Shown here: positions 1 to 9,500 of the stretch, in pieces | How the letters are laid out: the number at the start of each line of letters is the position of its first letter | Position numbering within the stretch: the stretch's first letter is position 1 | Assembly (NCBI GenBank): GCA_001604185.1 | Contig: LVAV01000006.1 | Location: 1 to 64,000, forward strand | Length of the DNA: 64,000 bases | Direction: 5' to 3' | Origin: Clostridiales bacterium Firm_16 | GTDB lineage: Bacteria; Bacillota; Clostridia; Saccharofermentanales; Saccharofermentanaceae | Position numbers and translations under genes: made by a program | Notes under the pieces: generated by a model | Told to the model about the DNA's origin: nothing | Seen by the model: only the letters and a program-made list of their open reading frames with translations | Database searches by the model: none

Positions 1-110
1 CTGACTTCTTCTGTGATCAGATCAGGCATGACGATCGGTAATGCCGTGATCATGATAAGCACAGCCAGAAGAAGTGCTAAGCACCTTCTTCGATCTGTTC
101 TTGTTCTCAT
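1..110 (-). CDS. 5' end of a further giant secreted esterase paralogue (cut by window edge)
   Basis: The start codon is at 108-110 and 36 codons are visible before the left edge. They encode a basic N-terminus (MRTRTDRRR) and a hydrophobic signal-peptide core that match the start of the gene at 537-6023 almost residue for residue. Positions 1-110 correspond to 5914-6023 at a constant offset of 5913. A GGGGGG-rich ribosome binding site and the conserved promoter block lie upstream. This is therefore the beginning of a fourth member of the tandem array, which continues beyond the window. Its domain content cannot be seen. Confidence 0.8.
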   Translation of the reverse strand, partial: MRTRTDRRRCLALLLAVLIMITALPIVMPDLITEEV

Positions 111-153
111 TTTGTCCCCCCGTGGTTGCTCTAACATTCTGTCTTTCTTTTGT

Positions 154-226
154 CTGTTCGAACATTTGTTAACAATTAGTTCACATTTGTTCACATTTAG
201 TATAGCACGCTAATTGGGCAAGTCAA
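154..226 (-). promoter_or_regulatory. Promoter with TGTGAAC-type operator repeats (leftmost paralogue)
   Basis: Read on the minus strand there is a -35 TTGACT (221-226), a 16-bp spacer and a -10 TATACT (199-204). Immediately downstream (155-198), across the predicted start of transcription, are two TGTGAAC direct repeats and two palindromes, TTGTTAACAA and TGTTCGAACA (155-164), at 10-11 bp spacing. The block recurs upstream of the genes starting at 6023 and 14538. The promoter elements are visible; the operator role is inferred. Confidence 0.7.
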
Positions 227-265
227 CACAAAAAGTAATAAAAATTTAGTTTTTTTCAGAAGCCA

Positions 266-450
266 ACTATGTGGTGTTCTGCGTTGCGTCCTATTTTTTC
301 GCAAATGTAGAACACCACGTAGAATAATAGGGTATTGTTCTGCGTTGCGTCCTGTTTTTTCAAAAATGTAGAACACCACGTAGAATAATTGGGTATTGTT
401 CTGCGCTGCGTCCTGTTTTCCCCACTAACGCAGAACAATACGCAGAACAA
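266..450. repeat. 61-bp palindromic tandem repeat, array A (3 units)
   Basis: Three units start their TGTTCTGCG segment at about 276, 337 and 398, an exact 61-bp period. On the minus strand each unit contains GTGTTCTACATTTTTGAAAA and ends in CGCAGAACAA. The unit ends are complementary (one arm TTGTTCTGCG, the other CGTAGAATAA allowing G-U pairs), so each unit can fold as a hairpin. The same family occurs at 6178-6424 and 52652-52984. There are no unique spacers, so it is not CRISPR. Confidence 0.85.
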
Positions 451-490
451 ACAGAAAGACGGTCGTCTGGTGTTACCCTAACGACCGTCC
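451..490 (-). terminator. Rho-independent terminator of the 537-6023 gene
   Basis: A 9-bp stem (GACGGTCGT at 458-466 with ACGACCGTC at 481-489) is followed on the minus strand by a T-rich run (TTTCTGTTTGTT). It lies about 50 bp downstream of the stop codon at 537. The same hairpin is repeated after the neighbouring paralogue at 6425-6464. Confidence 0.8.
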
Positions 491-536
491 TTGTACTTGT
501 TATGACAGATTTACCGGAACAGGTTCCGGATCGATC

Positions 537-3500
537 TTAATACTTCACAAGGTCCAGCTTCAGCGCGAGTTTGGTGGAGCTGCCTGTGGAGAGGCTGTGT
601 GTAAAGACGATCTCGAGGTCATCTACATAACTGTCGACGCTGAGCTTGATCTTCTGTTCCGAACCGAGAGTGATCTGCTTCTGAGCATACACCTTACCCG
701 TGCTCTTCTCCTTCAGTGTTACCGTGATGGTTTTGCCGGAGTAAGCGGAGGCAGCCGGAACCGCCAGTTCTGCATAGGATACATATCCGTATGGTCTGGC
801 TGTGAATGTCTTGCCGGAAACTACGTAGTTGTTGGCATCCAGTTTCACGGTCTGACGGCAGTAGTTCAAGGTGCTTACCGTATGCATGTACGGCAGGCCG
901 GAATCGTTCTTTCTCATGAAGAAATCGTATTCGTTTCCTACTGTTACGCGGATGCTGTTGAAATCCTTCACGGCATTCGTGACGTCCGATCCTGTCACGA
1001 GAGTATCCAGATTCAGGTCCTTACATCCCCAGAACTGGATGTGTGGTTTGATTGCGTTTTCAGCAGAAATGTATCCCGAGAAACGGATCTTACCGCAGCC
1101 GGTGCAATCGGTAAACTTGATCTCTGCCGCGCCGTTGACCATCAGGAACTTCTTGGAATCGTAAGATGTGGTACCAAGATCGCATTCCTGGAACCGGACG
1201 ACCGGCGCACCCTGCGAGCAAGACGTCGTCTTCACGCATGAACTGTTGCTGTTGATGCCGAACTTGACACCACTGCAGATGAGATGCGGTGAATTATCCG
1301 GCTTAGCATTGTTTCTTCTCTCCTGTGTGTTGAAATCGAAGAAGAATGCGTTACCGGACTTCGGAATGATCGAACCACCGGTTATCGCGATACCCGTACC
1401 CGTGATGTAATGGAATGCATTACCTGTGAAATTCGTAATATCTGTGTTTATGAATCTCCAGTTTACCGCCTGTGGATCATCCAGTACGAATAACTCACAA
1501 GGTACGCTGCTTGTTCCGCAACTGTCGATCTTGCAATCTGTAAAAGTAACTTCTGAAAGCATGGCGGTGGATTCGATCGAGAACAGGATGTTTTTCCATC
1601 CTGTGAAAGAACAAGCGAAGAACTGCATTCTCTGCGTTCCGTCATTATGTGCGTTATTCATTCTGAGCGTCATGAAAGTATTGTTGTTATTTCCGACAAA
1701 ACTGATGTTACGGAAGGTCGTGAATGCGAAGGGGACCGCTTTATTATTCTGGTCCTTTATTTCGCTGTCGAAAAGAACTCCATCTTTCACGAAGTTGATG
1801 AATGTGTTGTCCTTGCCGGCGCCACTGACTTCGAACGTGCAGTATCTTAATCCCATGGATTCGTCAAGAATGCTTCCCGTGATCTTGTAGACGCCACCCG
1901 GAATGTAGATTGCCTGAGACTGCTTCCAGGTATTCGAATACTTGTCGTATTCGGCCGCGGCCTTAAACATCTTTCGAAAAGCACTTGTGCAGTCTGTTTC
2001 TCCGTCAGCAACGGCACCGAAATCCTGTGGTTTCAGAGAACCGGGTCTGTCCGTTTCTGTTCCGGCATCCGTTCCCTCGGAATAGTATCTTCCGGACGCA
2101 GAACTTGCTACCGGTACCGGTGCCGTATCGGCAACCGGACTCTTGGTTTTGACCAGCTGCAGGTTCATTCTGACTCTTACCGGGACCGATGTCGAGAAAC
2201 TCTGCTTGAGGACGACCTCGATCTCGTCTACGTCTTTGTTGATATCGAACTTGTAGGTTTTACCTGCGCCAAGTGTGAGCACCTGTTCAACAAGTTTCTG
2301 ACCCGAGGCCTTATCTTTCAATGTCAGATTCACGGTCTTGTTGGCATAAGATGTATTCTCCGGCACGACCAGTTCCGCATATCGGACATACCCATACGGC
2401 TTGGTCGTATAGGTCTTCTCTGTTGCATAGATGTAATCGAAGTCATCCAGTTTTACATTCTGGCGGCACTCCTTCAGACCGCTTGCGCTATGAATATATG
2501 GCAGCACGGATCCGGAATTCTTTTTTAGATAGAAATCGTAGGCATCGTCGATCGTGACACGAACACAGTTCGCATCTTTCGACGGATTGGTGATCTTCGC
2601 ATTTGCCGCAATACTGTTGGCGGATACATCTGAGCAATTGTAGAACCTTACACGAGGTTTCAGTGTGCTGTCGGATGTGATCTTGCTGTTGATAATGATA
2701 TTGGAGCAATCCACGCAGTCCTGGAAAATGATGTCTCCACCGCCGTGAACCGAAATACAGTTCGGAGAAATATTCGATATCGTACCGATGGCGGAGTTCT
2801 TGAAGTAAACGATCGGATACTCCTGAGATACACTGGTCGTTCTCACACACGAAGACTGGTCTCGGATCTCAAATCTGGCGTTCTCGCAGATCAGGTGCGG
2901 TGTGGTCTTCGATCCGGCACTAAAGTTTCTGGAAGAATCCGTAAAATCAAAGTTGAATACATTTCCGGTAAGCGGAATGATGGAACCGCCGGTCACATAA
3001 ACACTGGCTCCGCTTCTGTAGTAGAAGCAGTCTCCGTTGAAGGTTTCGATATCTGTATACCAGAACTTCAGCCTTATGGGCTTTCTGCCGTCCAGGACAA
3101 ACATCTTGCTCATGTTGGATTCGGTTCCGCAGGCTGTGAGTTTACAGTAAGAAAACTCGATGTCGGAGATCATGGCGAAAGACTGTTCTGTATAAAGGAC
3201 ATTCTTCCAGTGTTTGAATGCGCACGATACAAAACGGATCGTCTGCAGTTCGGGTTTCTTGATCTGGCTTGTGAGATCCGTTTCCGGAAGTCTCAGGAAT
3301 GTGTTGTTATCGTTTCCGAAGAATCCGATGTCACGGAATGTGGTAAATACGAGTGGTGAACAATCTCTTGCATCGATCATTGTTCCGTTCTTATCGAGAG
3401 TGATGATTGTACTCTCTCTTCCTGCACCGTAGACCTCGAAGACACAGTTACTGATACCCAGAGACTTGTCGATGATGCTGCCTGTGATCCGATACTTACC

Positions 3501-6023
3501 GCTCGGGATGTAGATCGGCTTCGCACGGCGGATGCCGTCAGATACGGTTCCGGCATCGTAGGCGGCCTTGAAAAGATTGCGGAAAGTCTGGGTGCAGTCT
3601 GTGCTGCCATTACTGATCTCCGCGTACTTGGCCGGGGTCAACGCACCGGCGATCCTCGAGCTGCTGTTGGCCAGAGCTTTTACCGCGACGGAAACCGTCT
3701 CGGTCTTACCGCCATAGGTCACGGTGATCTTGGTGTTGCCCTCCTTCAAGCCCGCGACGGAACCGTCGGCATACACTGTTGCAATGCTCGTGTCGGCGGA
3801 CTTGTAGGTAACGTTATTCAGTTTTACTTCCTTACCGTTATTTACGAAGATAATGTCTCCGAAAGCTCCCTTCATGATCTCCAACGTGGTGGATTTCAGT
3901 TTGGCCGCTACCGGGGTCGGTGTAGGTGTATTTGTCGGAGTCGGCGTGGCCTTCGGCACGATGCTGACCGGTGAGCAGAATGCTGTATAAACATTCTCAC
4001 TGTTTACTACTTTATAGGCGCGGACCTTAAAGTAATATCTCGTTCCGGTAGTCAGGCCGGGACAGTCTCTGTACGTGGTGGTCACGGCGCCGCACTTCGA
4101 ATAGGTGCCGTCCTTCGAAGTACTTCTAAAGACTTCATATCCGGACGCACCTTCCTGCGCTGTCCAGGACACCCGGACTTTCGTTGCCGTGAGGACCTCT
4201 GCCTTTACGCCCTTCGGTGCAGTGCCTTTCGCCATGATGCTGACAGGACTGCTGTAATTTCCGTAGATCTTCTTGCCGTTAACTTCTTTGTAGGCACGGA
4301 CTTTGAAGTAGTAGGTTGTCCAGGATGTCAGGCCCGGGCAGTCTCTGTTCGTGGTAGTTACTGCGCCGCACTTCGAATAGGTTCCGTTCGAAGAAGTGCT
4401 TCTGTATACCTCATATCCTGCAGCTCCGGATACGGCACTCCAAGAGATATTTGCCTTCGTTGCCGTGACGAGTGTAGCTTTCAGGTTCGTCGGCTTCGCC
4501 GGTGTCGGGACAGCCGTCGGTGTGTTTGTCGGTGTTGCCTTCTTGGTAGGCGTTACCTTCTTGGTCGGTGTATTTGTCGGTTTCTTCGTCGGGCTCGGTG
4601 TGTTCGTCGGCTTCTTCGTCGGCGTATTTGTCGGCTTCTTAGTGGGGGTAGGTGTTACTCCCGAACTGAATGTCGCTTTCAGTTGTCCGCTGTATTTGCC
4701 TGTCGAATCCGTGATCAGACATGCGATCGATTTTCCCACGTCATCTTGTCTGACTACATATGTTTTTCCGTAGTAACCGTTCGCCGTTCCGCTGGTGGTC
4801 CAGGTATACTTCAGATTGGCATCTGCGCAATTGCAGTCTGTAACCGTGACGCTCAACTGCTGACCCACGATCGTCTTACCGCTCTTGGTCACCGTGCCTT
4901 TCAGTGTCGGCTGCTTCGTGGGCGTCGGTGTGTTTGTGTTCTTTTTCGTAGGTGTATTCGTCGGCTTCTTAGTCGGCGTGTTCGTTGGTTTCTGCGTAGG
5001 TGTGTTCGTCGGCTTCTGCGTTGGCGTGTTCGTCGGCTTCTTGGTCGGAGTCGGTGTATTCGTCGGTTTCTTAGTCGGCGTAGGAGTTGTCGGGGCAGCC
5101 GTACGATTCAGCGCCGCATTGATCAGCTCGTCACTTGGAATGGTTCCAAACTTGTTGTAGTACAGATAGGAAAACAGCTCGGCTGTAAACAGTTTTAGCG
5201 CATGACTGCCGAAAGACGCATTAAATGCATTGTAAGTGAGATTTATGCCAGGGTTATTCGTGGTGATCGCATCCCTGTATTTTTCGGCATTTTGTTTGAA
5301 ATCCGTGGCTTCACCTTTACCATACGACATGAAGATCTTTGTACCACTTGAATACTTAATGTCGCTGGCATAGTTAAACCAGCCCCAGTTTCCATCACCG
5401 AGATAGAATGAGTTGGAACTGCTGAAAGCACCAATGTTGGTGCATCGCAGCGGAGACTTAACACCCATCGCCAAAGATACGCTGCCTCCCATCGAGAGTC
5501 CTGAGAAATAGAGCTGCGATTTGGTATTGACCTTACCGTTAAAATGTTTGCCACTATAGATCTCCGATACAAGTCTCTGGCCCTCATTCGCATTCATAGC
5601 GAAACGCCGGAAACAATCGTAGGTATCGTCATAACTGAGATCGGTTTGTTTTTCGATACTTGGAAGGACGACGATCATCTCGTCCATATAACCCATTTCG
5701 GTCCAGTATTCAATAAGTGAAATCAGATTGGAATTCTTGAGGCCATTCACGCCGCCCGCTCCGTGCACATACACCAAAACAGGATACGTTCCATTCCCGT
5801 TCGGAGCCAGGTAATAGCCCTTGTTGCGATTGTGCATGTCGTCGAAACTGCGACCGTTACTGTCAAAATTGTAAGTTGACCATGTGTCCGGATAGTGTTT
5901 GCTGCTTGCGGCGCTGACTTCTTCTGTGATCAGATCGGGCATTACGATCGGTAATGCCGTGATCATGATAAGCACAGCCAGAAGAAGTGCTAAGCACCTT
6001 CTTCGATCTGTTCTTGTTCTCAT
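537..6023 (-). CDS. Giant secreted esterase / beta-helix modular protein (1828 aa), paralogue 1
   Basis: A multidomain exoprotein, probably acting on plant polysaccharide outside the cell. Order (approximate residues): signal peptide 1-38; alpha/beta-hydrolase domain 40-300 with nucleophile elbow GLSMGGS (Ser177) and a likely catalytic His274 in GSHALK; Pro/Thr linker of PTKKPTNT units 304-373; Ig-like domain 373-456; second PT linker; two FN3 domains 506-690; Big2-like domain 706-781; two tandem pectate-lyase-superfamily-like beta-helix modules, about 790-1195 and 1330-1730, each followed by a beta-sandwich-like module of about 100 aa. The start is set at 6021-6023 (MRTRTD) because it follows a GGGGGGAC ribosome binding site; the open frame runs 28 codons further upstream but those codons overlap the operator repeats. 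No LPXTG, SLH or dockerin is visible. Esterase specificity (acetyl, feruloyl or other) and whether the helices cleave or only bind are unknown. Confidence 0.85.
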   Translation of the reverse strand: MRTRTDRRRCLALLLAVLIMITALPIVMPDLITEEVSAASSKHYPDTWSTYNFDSNGRSFDDMHNRNKGYYLAPNGNGTYPVLVYVHGAGGVNGLKNSNLISLIEYWTEMGYMDEMIVVLPSIEKQTDLSYDDTYDCFRRFAMNANEGQRLVSEIYSGKHFNGKVNTKSQLYFSGLSMGGSVSLAMGVKSPLRCTNIGAFSSSNSFYLGDGNWGWFNYASDIKYSSGTKIFMSYGKGEATDFKQNAEKYRDAITTNNPGINLTYNAFNASFGSHALKLFTAELFSYLYYNKFGTIPSDELINAALNRTAAPTTPTPTKKPTNTPTPTKKPTNTPTQKPTNTPTQKPTNTPTKKPTNTPTKKNTNTPTPTKQPTLKGTVTKSGKTIVGQQLSVTVTDCNCADANLKYTWTTSGTANGYYGKTYVVRQDDVGKSIACLITDSTGKYSGQLKATFSSGVTPTPTKKPTNTPTKKPTNTPSPTKKPTNTPTKKVTPTKKATPTNTPTAVPTPAKPTNLKATLVTATKANISWSAVSGAAGYEVYRSTSSNGTYSKCGAVTTTNRDCPGLTSWTTYYFKVRAYKEVNGKKIYGNYSSPVSIMAKGTAPKGVKAEVLTATKVRVSWTAQEGASGYEVFRSTSKDGTYSKCGAVTTTYRDCPGLTTGTRYYFKVRAYKVVNSENVYTAFCSPVSIVPKATPTPTNTPTPTPVAAKLKSTTLEIMKGAFGDIIFVNNGKEVKLNNVTYKSADTSIATVYADGSVAGLKEGNTKITVTYGGKTETVSVAVKALANSSSRIAGALTPAKYAEISNGSTDCTQTFRNLFKAAYDAGTVSDGIRRAKPIYIPSGKYRITGSIIDKSLGISNCVFEVYGAGRESTIITLDKNGTMIDARDCSPLVFTTFRDIGFFGNDNNTFLRLPETDLTSQIKKPELQTIRFVSCAFKHWKNVLYTEQSFAMISDIEFSYCKLTACGTESNMSKMFVLDGRKPIRLKFWYTDIETFNGDCFYYRSGASVYVTGGSIIPLTGNVFNFDFTDSSRNFSAGSKTTPHLICENARFEIRDQSSCVRTTSVSQEYPIVYFKNSAIGTISNISPNCISVHGGGDIIFQDCVDCSNIIINSKITSDSTLKPRVRFYNCSDVSANSIAANAKITNPSKDANCVRVTIDDAYDFYLKKNSGSVLPYIHSASGLKECRQNVKLDDFDYIYATEKTYTTKPYGYVRYAELVVPENTSYANKTVNLTLKDKASGQKLVEQVLTLGAGKTYKFDINKDVDEIEVVLKQSFSTSVPVRVRMNLQLVKTKSPVADTAPVPVASSASGRYYSEGTDAGTETDRPGSLKPQDFGAVADGETDCTSAFRKMFKAAAEYDKYSNTWKQSQAIYIPGGVYKITGSILDESMGLRYCTFEVSGAGKDNTFINFVKDGVLFDSEIKDQNNKAVPFAFTTFRNISFVGNNNNTFMTLRMNNAHNDGTQRMQFFACSFTGWKNILFSIESTAMLSEVTFTDCKIDSCGTSSVPCELFVLDDPQAVNWRFINTDITNFTGNAFHYITGTGIAITGGSIIPKSGNAFFFDFNTQERRNNAKPDNSPHLICSGVKFGINSNSSCVKTTSCSQGAPVVRFQECDLGTTSYDSKKFLMVNGAAEIKFTDCTGCGKIRFSGYISAENAIKPHIQFWGCKDLNLDTLVTGSDVTNAVKDFNSIRVTVGNEYDFFMRKNDSGLPYMHTVSTLNYCRQTVKLDANNYVVSGKTFTARPYGYVSYAELAVPAASAYSGKTITVTLKEKSTGKVYAQKQITLGSEQKIKLSVDSYVDDLEIVFTHSLSTGSSTKLALKLDLVKY
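4525..5095 (-). repeat. Coding minisatellite (PT linkers of paralogue 1)
   Basis: The linkers at about 4905-5095 and 4525-4655 are built from near-identical 18-24 bp units encoding PTKKPTNT or PTQKPTNT (on the + strand, GTCGGCTTCTTAGTCGGCG-type units). Comparable blocks are at about 9905-10045, 10615-10690 and 10935-11105 in paralogue 2, and 12775-12830, 13080-13200 and 13455-13610 in paralogue 3. Unit number differs between paralogues, as expected of slippage or recombination. Confidence 0.75.
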
Positions 6024-6066
6024 TTTGTCCCCCCGTGGTTGCTCTAACATTCTGTCTTTCTTTTGT

Positions 6067-6139
6067 CTGTTCGAACATTTGTTAACAATTAGTTCACATT
6101 TGTTCACATTTAGTATAGCACGCTAATTAGGCATGTCAA
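6067..6139 (-). promoter_or_regulatory. Promoter with operator repeats of paralogue 1
   Basis: The -35 is a perfect TTGACA (6134-6139), the -10 is TATACT (6112-6117), and the spacer is 16 bp. The block of two TGTGAAC repeats plus the palindromes TTGTTAACAA and TGTTCGAACA occupies 6068-6110, downstream of the -10. The copy at 154-226 differs mainly by having TTGACT as its -35. Confidence 0.75.
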
Positions 6140-6177
6140 CACAAAAAGTAATAAAAATTTAGTTTTTTCGGAAGCCA

Positions 6178-6424
6178 ACTATGTGGTGTTCTGCGTTGTG
6201 TTCTATTTTTTCGCAAATGTAGAACACCACGTAGAATAATAGGGTGGTGTTCTGCGTTGCGTCCTGTTTTTTCAAAAATGTAGAACACCATGTAGAATAA
6301 CCGGGTATTGTTCTGCGTTGCGTCCTGTTTTTTCAAAAATGTAGAACACCACGTAGAATAATTGGGTATTGTTCTGCGCTGCGTCCTGTTTTCCCCACTA
6401 ACGCAGAACACTACGCAGAACAAT
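6178..6424. repeat. 61-bp palindromic tandem repeat, array B (4 units)
   Basis: Four units start TGTTCTGCG at about 6188, 6249, 6310 and 6371, a strict 61-bp period. Same family and orientation as array A. The intergenic region here (6024-6510, 487 bp) is exactly 61 bp longer than its duplicate (111-536, 426 bp), so the two copies differ by one repeat unit. Confidence 0.85.
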
Positions 6425-6464
6425 ACAGAAAGACGGTCGTCTGGTGTTACCCTAACGACCGTCC
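6425..6464 (-). terminator. Rho-independent terminator of the 6511-12036 gene
   Basis: Duplicate of the hairpin at 451-490: GACGGTCGT (6432-6440) pairs with ACGACCGTC (6455-6463), with a T-rich tail on the minus strand, about 50 bp after the stop at 6511. Confidence 0.8.
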
Positions 6465-6510
6465 TTGTACTTGTTATGACAGATTTACCGGAACAGGTTC
6501 CGGATCGATC

Positions 6511-9500
6511 TTAATACTTCACAAGGTCCAGCTTCAACGCGAGTTTGGTGGAGCTGCCTGTGGAGAGGCTGTGGGTGAAGACGATCTCGAGGTCGTCTAC
6601 ATAACTGTCGACGCTGAGCTTGATTTTCTGTTCCGAACCGAGGGTGATCTGCTGCTGTGCGTATACCTTGCCTGTGCTCTTCTCCTTCAGTGTGACCGTG
6701 ATGGTCTTACCGGAGTAAGAGGAAGCGGCAGGGACAGCCAGTTCTGCATAGGATACATATCCATACGGTCTTGCTGTGAAAGATTTACCGGATACCACGT
6801 AGTTGTTGGCATCAAGTTTCACAGTCTGGCGGCAGTAATTCAAACCGCTTACGGTATGCATGTACGGCAGGCCGGAATCGTTCTTTCTCATATAGAAATC
6901 GTATTCGTTTCCTACGGTAACGCGGACGCTGTTGAAATCCTTCACGGCATTCGTGACTTCCGATCCTGTCACAAGAGTATCCAGGTTCAGGTCGTCACAG
7001 CCCCAGAACTGAACGTGTGGTTTGTATGCGCTTTGCGACTCAATGTATCCCGAGAAACGGATCTTGCCGCAACCGGTGCAATCGGTAAACTTGATCTCAC
7101 ACGCACCGTTGATCATCAGGAACTTCTTGGAATCGTAAGATGTGGTACCAAGATTACACTCCTGGAATCGGATGACCGGAGCGCCCTGTCCGCAAGACGT
7201 GGTCTTCACGCAGGAGCTGCTGCTGTTGATGCCGAACTTCACACCACTACAGATGAGTTGCGGCGAGTTACCCGGACCGGCTGTGTCTCTTCTGTCCGAA
7301 GTGTTGTAATCGAAGAAGAAAGCGTTACCGGCCTTCGGAATGATCGAACCACCTGTTATCGCGATACTCGTTCCCGAGATGTAATAGAACGCATCACCGG
7401 TGAAATTCGTAATATCTGTGTTTACGAATCTCCAGTTTACCGACTCTGAATCGTCCAGTACGAACAATTTACAAGGTACGCTGCTTGTTCCGCAACTGTC
7501 GATCTTGCAATCCGTGAATGTGTATTCTGAGAGCATGACCGTGGAATGGATCGTGTACAGAATGTTTTTCCATCCGGAGAAAGAACAACCGAAGAACTGC
7601 ATTCTCTGCGTTCCGTCTGTATTCTTGCCTTCTTTGTTCTTATTATTCATACGGAGCGTCATGAAGGTGTTGTTGTTATTTCCGACAAAACTGATGTTCC
7701 GGAAGGTCGTGAACGCGAAGGGTACCGCTGTATTATTCTGGTCCTTTATTTCACTGTCGAAAAGAACTCCATCTTTTACGAAGTTGATGAACGTATTGTC
7801 CTTGCCGGCACCACTGATCTCGAAGGTGCAGAAACTCAATCCCAGGGATTCGTCGATGATGCTTCCTGTGATCTTGTAGACACCACCCGGGATGTAGATC
7901 GCTTTCGACTGCTTCCAGGAATTCGAATACTTGTCGTAGTCGGCAGCGGCCTTGATCATCTTTCGAAAAGCACTTGTGCAGTCTGCCTCTCCGTCAGCAA
8001 CGGCGCCGAAATCCTGTGGCTTCAGAGAACCGGCTCTGTCGGTCTCATTGCTGGCATCTGTTCCCTCGGAATAATATCTTCCGGCCGAAGAACTTGCCAC
8101 CGGCACAGGTGCAGTATCGGCAACCGGGCTCTTGGTCTTGACCAGCTGCAGGTTCATTCTGACCTTTACCGGGATCGATGTTGAGAAGCTCTGCTTGAGA
8201 ACGACCTCGATCTCGTCTATGTCTTTGTTGATATCGAACTTGTACGTCTTACCTGCGCCGAGTGTGAGGACCTGTTCTACAAGTTTCTGCCCCGATTTCT
8301 TGTCCTTTAAGGTCAGATTCACGGTCTTATTGGCGTAAGAAGTATTCTCCGGTACAACCAGTTCTGCATACCGGACATATCCATACGGTTTGGTCGTATA
8401 GGACTTCTCCGTTGCATAGATGTAATCGAAGTCATCCAGCTTTACATTCTGACGGCATTCCTTCAGACCGCTTGCGCTATGAATATATGGCAGTACGGAT
8501 GAGGAATTGTTTTTCAGATAGAAATCGTAGGCATCATCGATCGTGACACGAACACAGTTCGCATCTTTCGACGGATTCGTGATCTTCGCAGCGGCCGCCA
8601 AAACGCTGGCCGATACATCCGGGCAATTGTAGAACCTTACACGCGGTTTCAGCGTGTTGTCGGATGTGATCTTGCTGTTGATAATGATGCTGGCGCAATC
8701 CGTGCAGTCCTGGAAAATAAAATCTCCACCGCCGTGGATCGACAGACAGTTCGGTGAAACATTCGATATCGTGCCTATACCTGCATTCTTAAAGTAAACG
8801 ATCGGATACTCCTGAGAAATACTGGTCGTTCTTACACAGGAAGAATAATCGTGGATCTCAAATCTGGAGTTCTCGCAGATCAGGTGCGGTGTGGTCTTCG
8901 ACCCGGCACTGAAGCTCCTGCCGGAATCCGTAAAGTCGAAGAAGAATGCATTTCCGTCAAGAGGAATGATCGAACCACCGGTCATGTAGACACTGGCTCC
9001 GCTCTTATAGTAGATGCAGTCTCCATAGAAGCTTTCGATATCTGTGTACCAGAACTTCATTCTGATGGGCTTTTTGTCGTCCAGGACAAACAACTTGCAC
9101 ATGTTGGATTTGGAACCACTGGATGTGATCTTGCAGTAAGCAAGCTCGATATCGGAGATCATGCCGGAAGACTTTTCTGAATATACAATATTCTTCCAGT
9201 GTTTGAATGCGCACGATACAAAACGGATCGTCTGCAGTTCCGATTTCTTGATCTGACTTGTAAGATCTGTTTCCGTAAGTCTCAGTAATGTATTGTTATC
9301 GGTTCCAAAGAATCCGATGTCGCGGAACGTGGTAAATACGAAGGGCGAGCAGGCTCTTGCATCGATCAGCGTTCCGTCCCGATCGAATGTAATACGTGTG
9401 CTTTCTCTTCCTGAACCGTAGATCTCGAAGACACAGTTACTGATATCCAGAGACTTGTCGATAATGCTGCCATGGACCACATAGTGTCCGCTCGGGATGT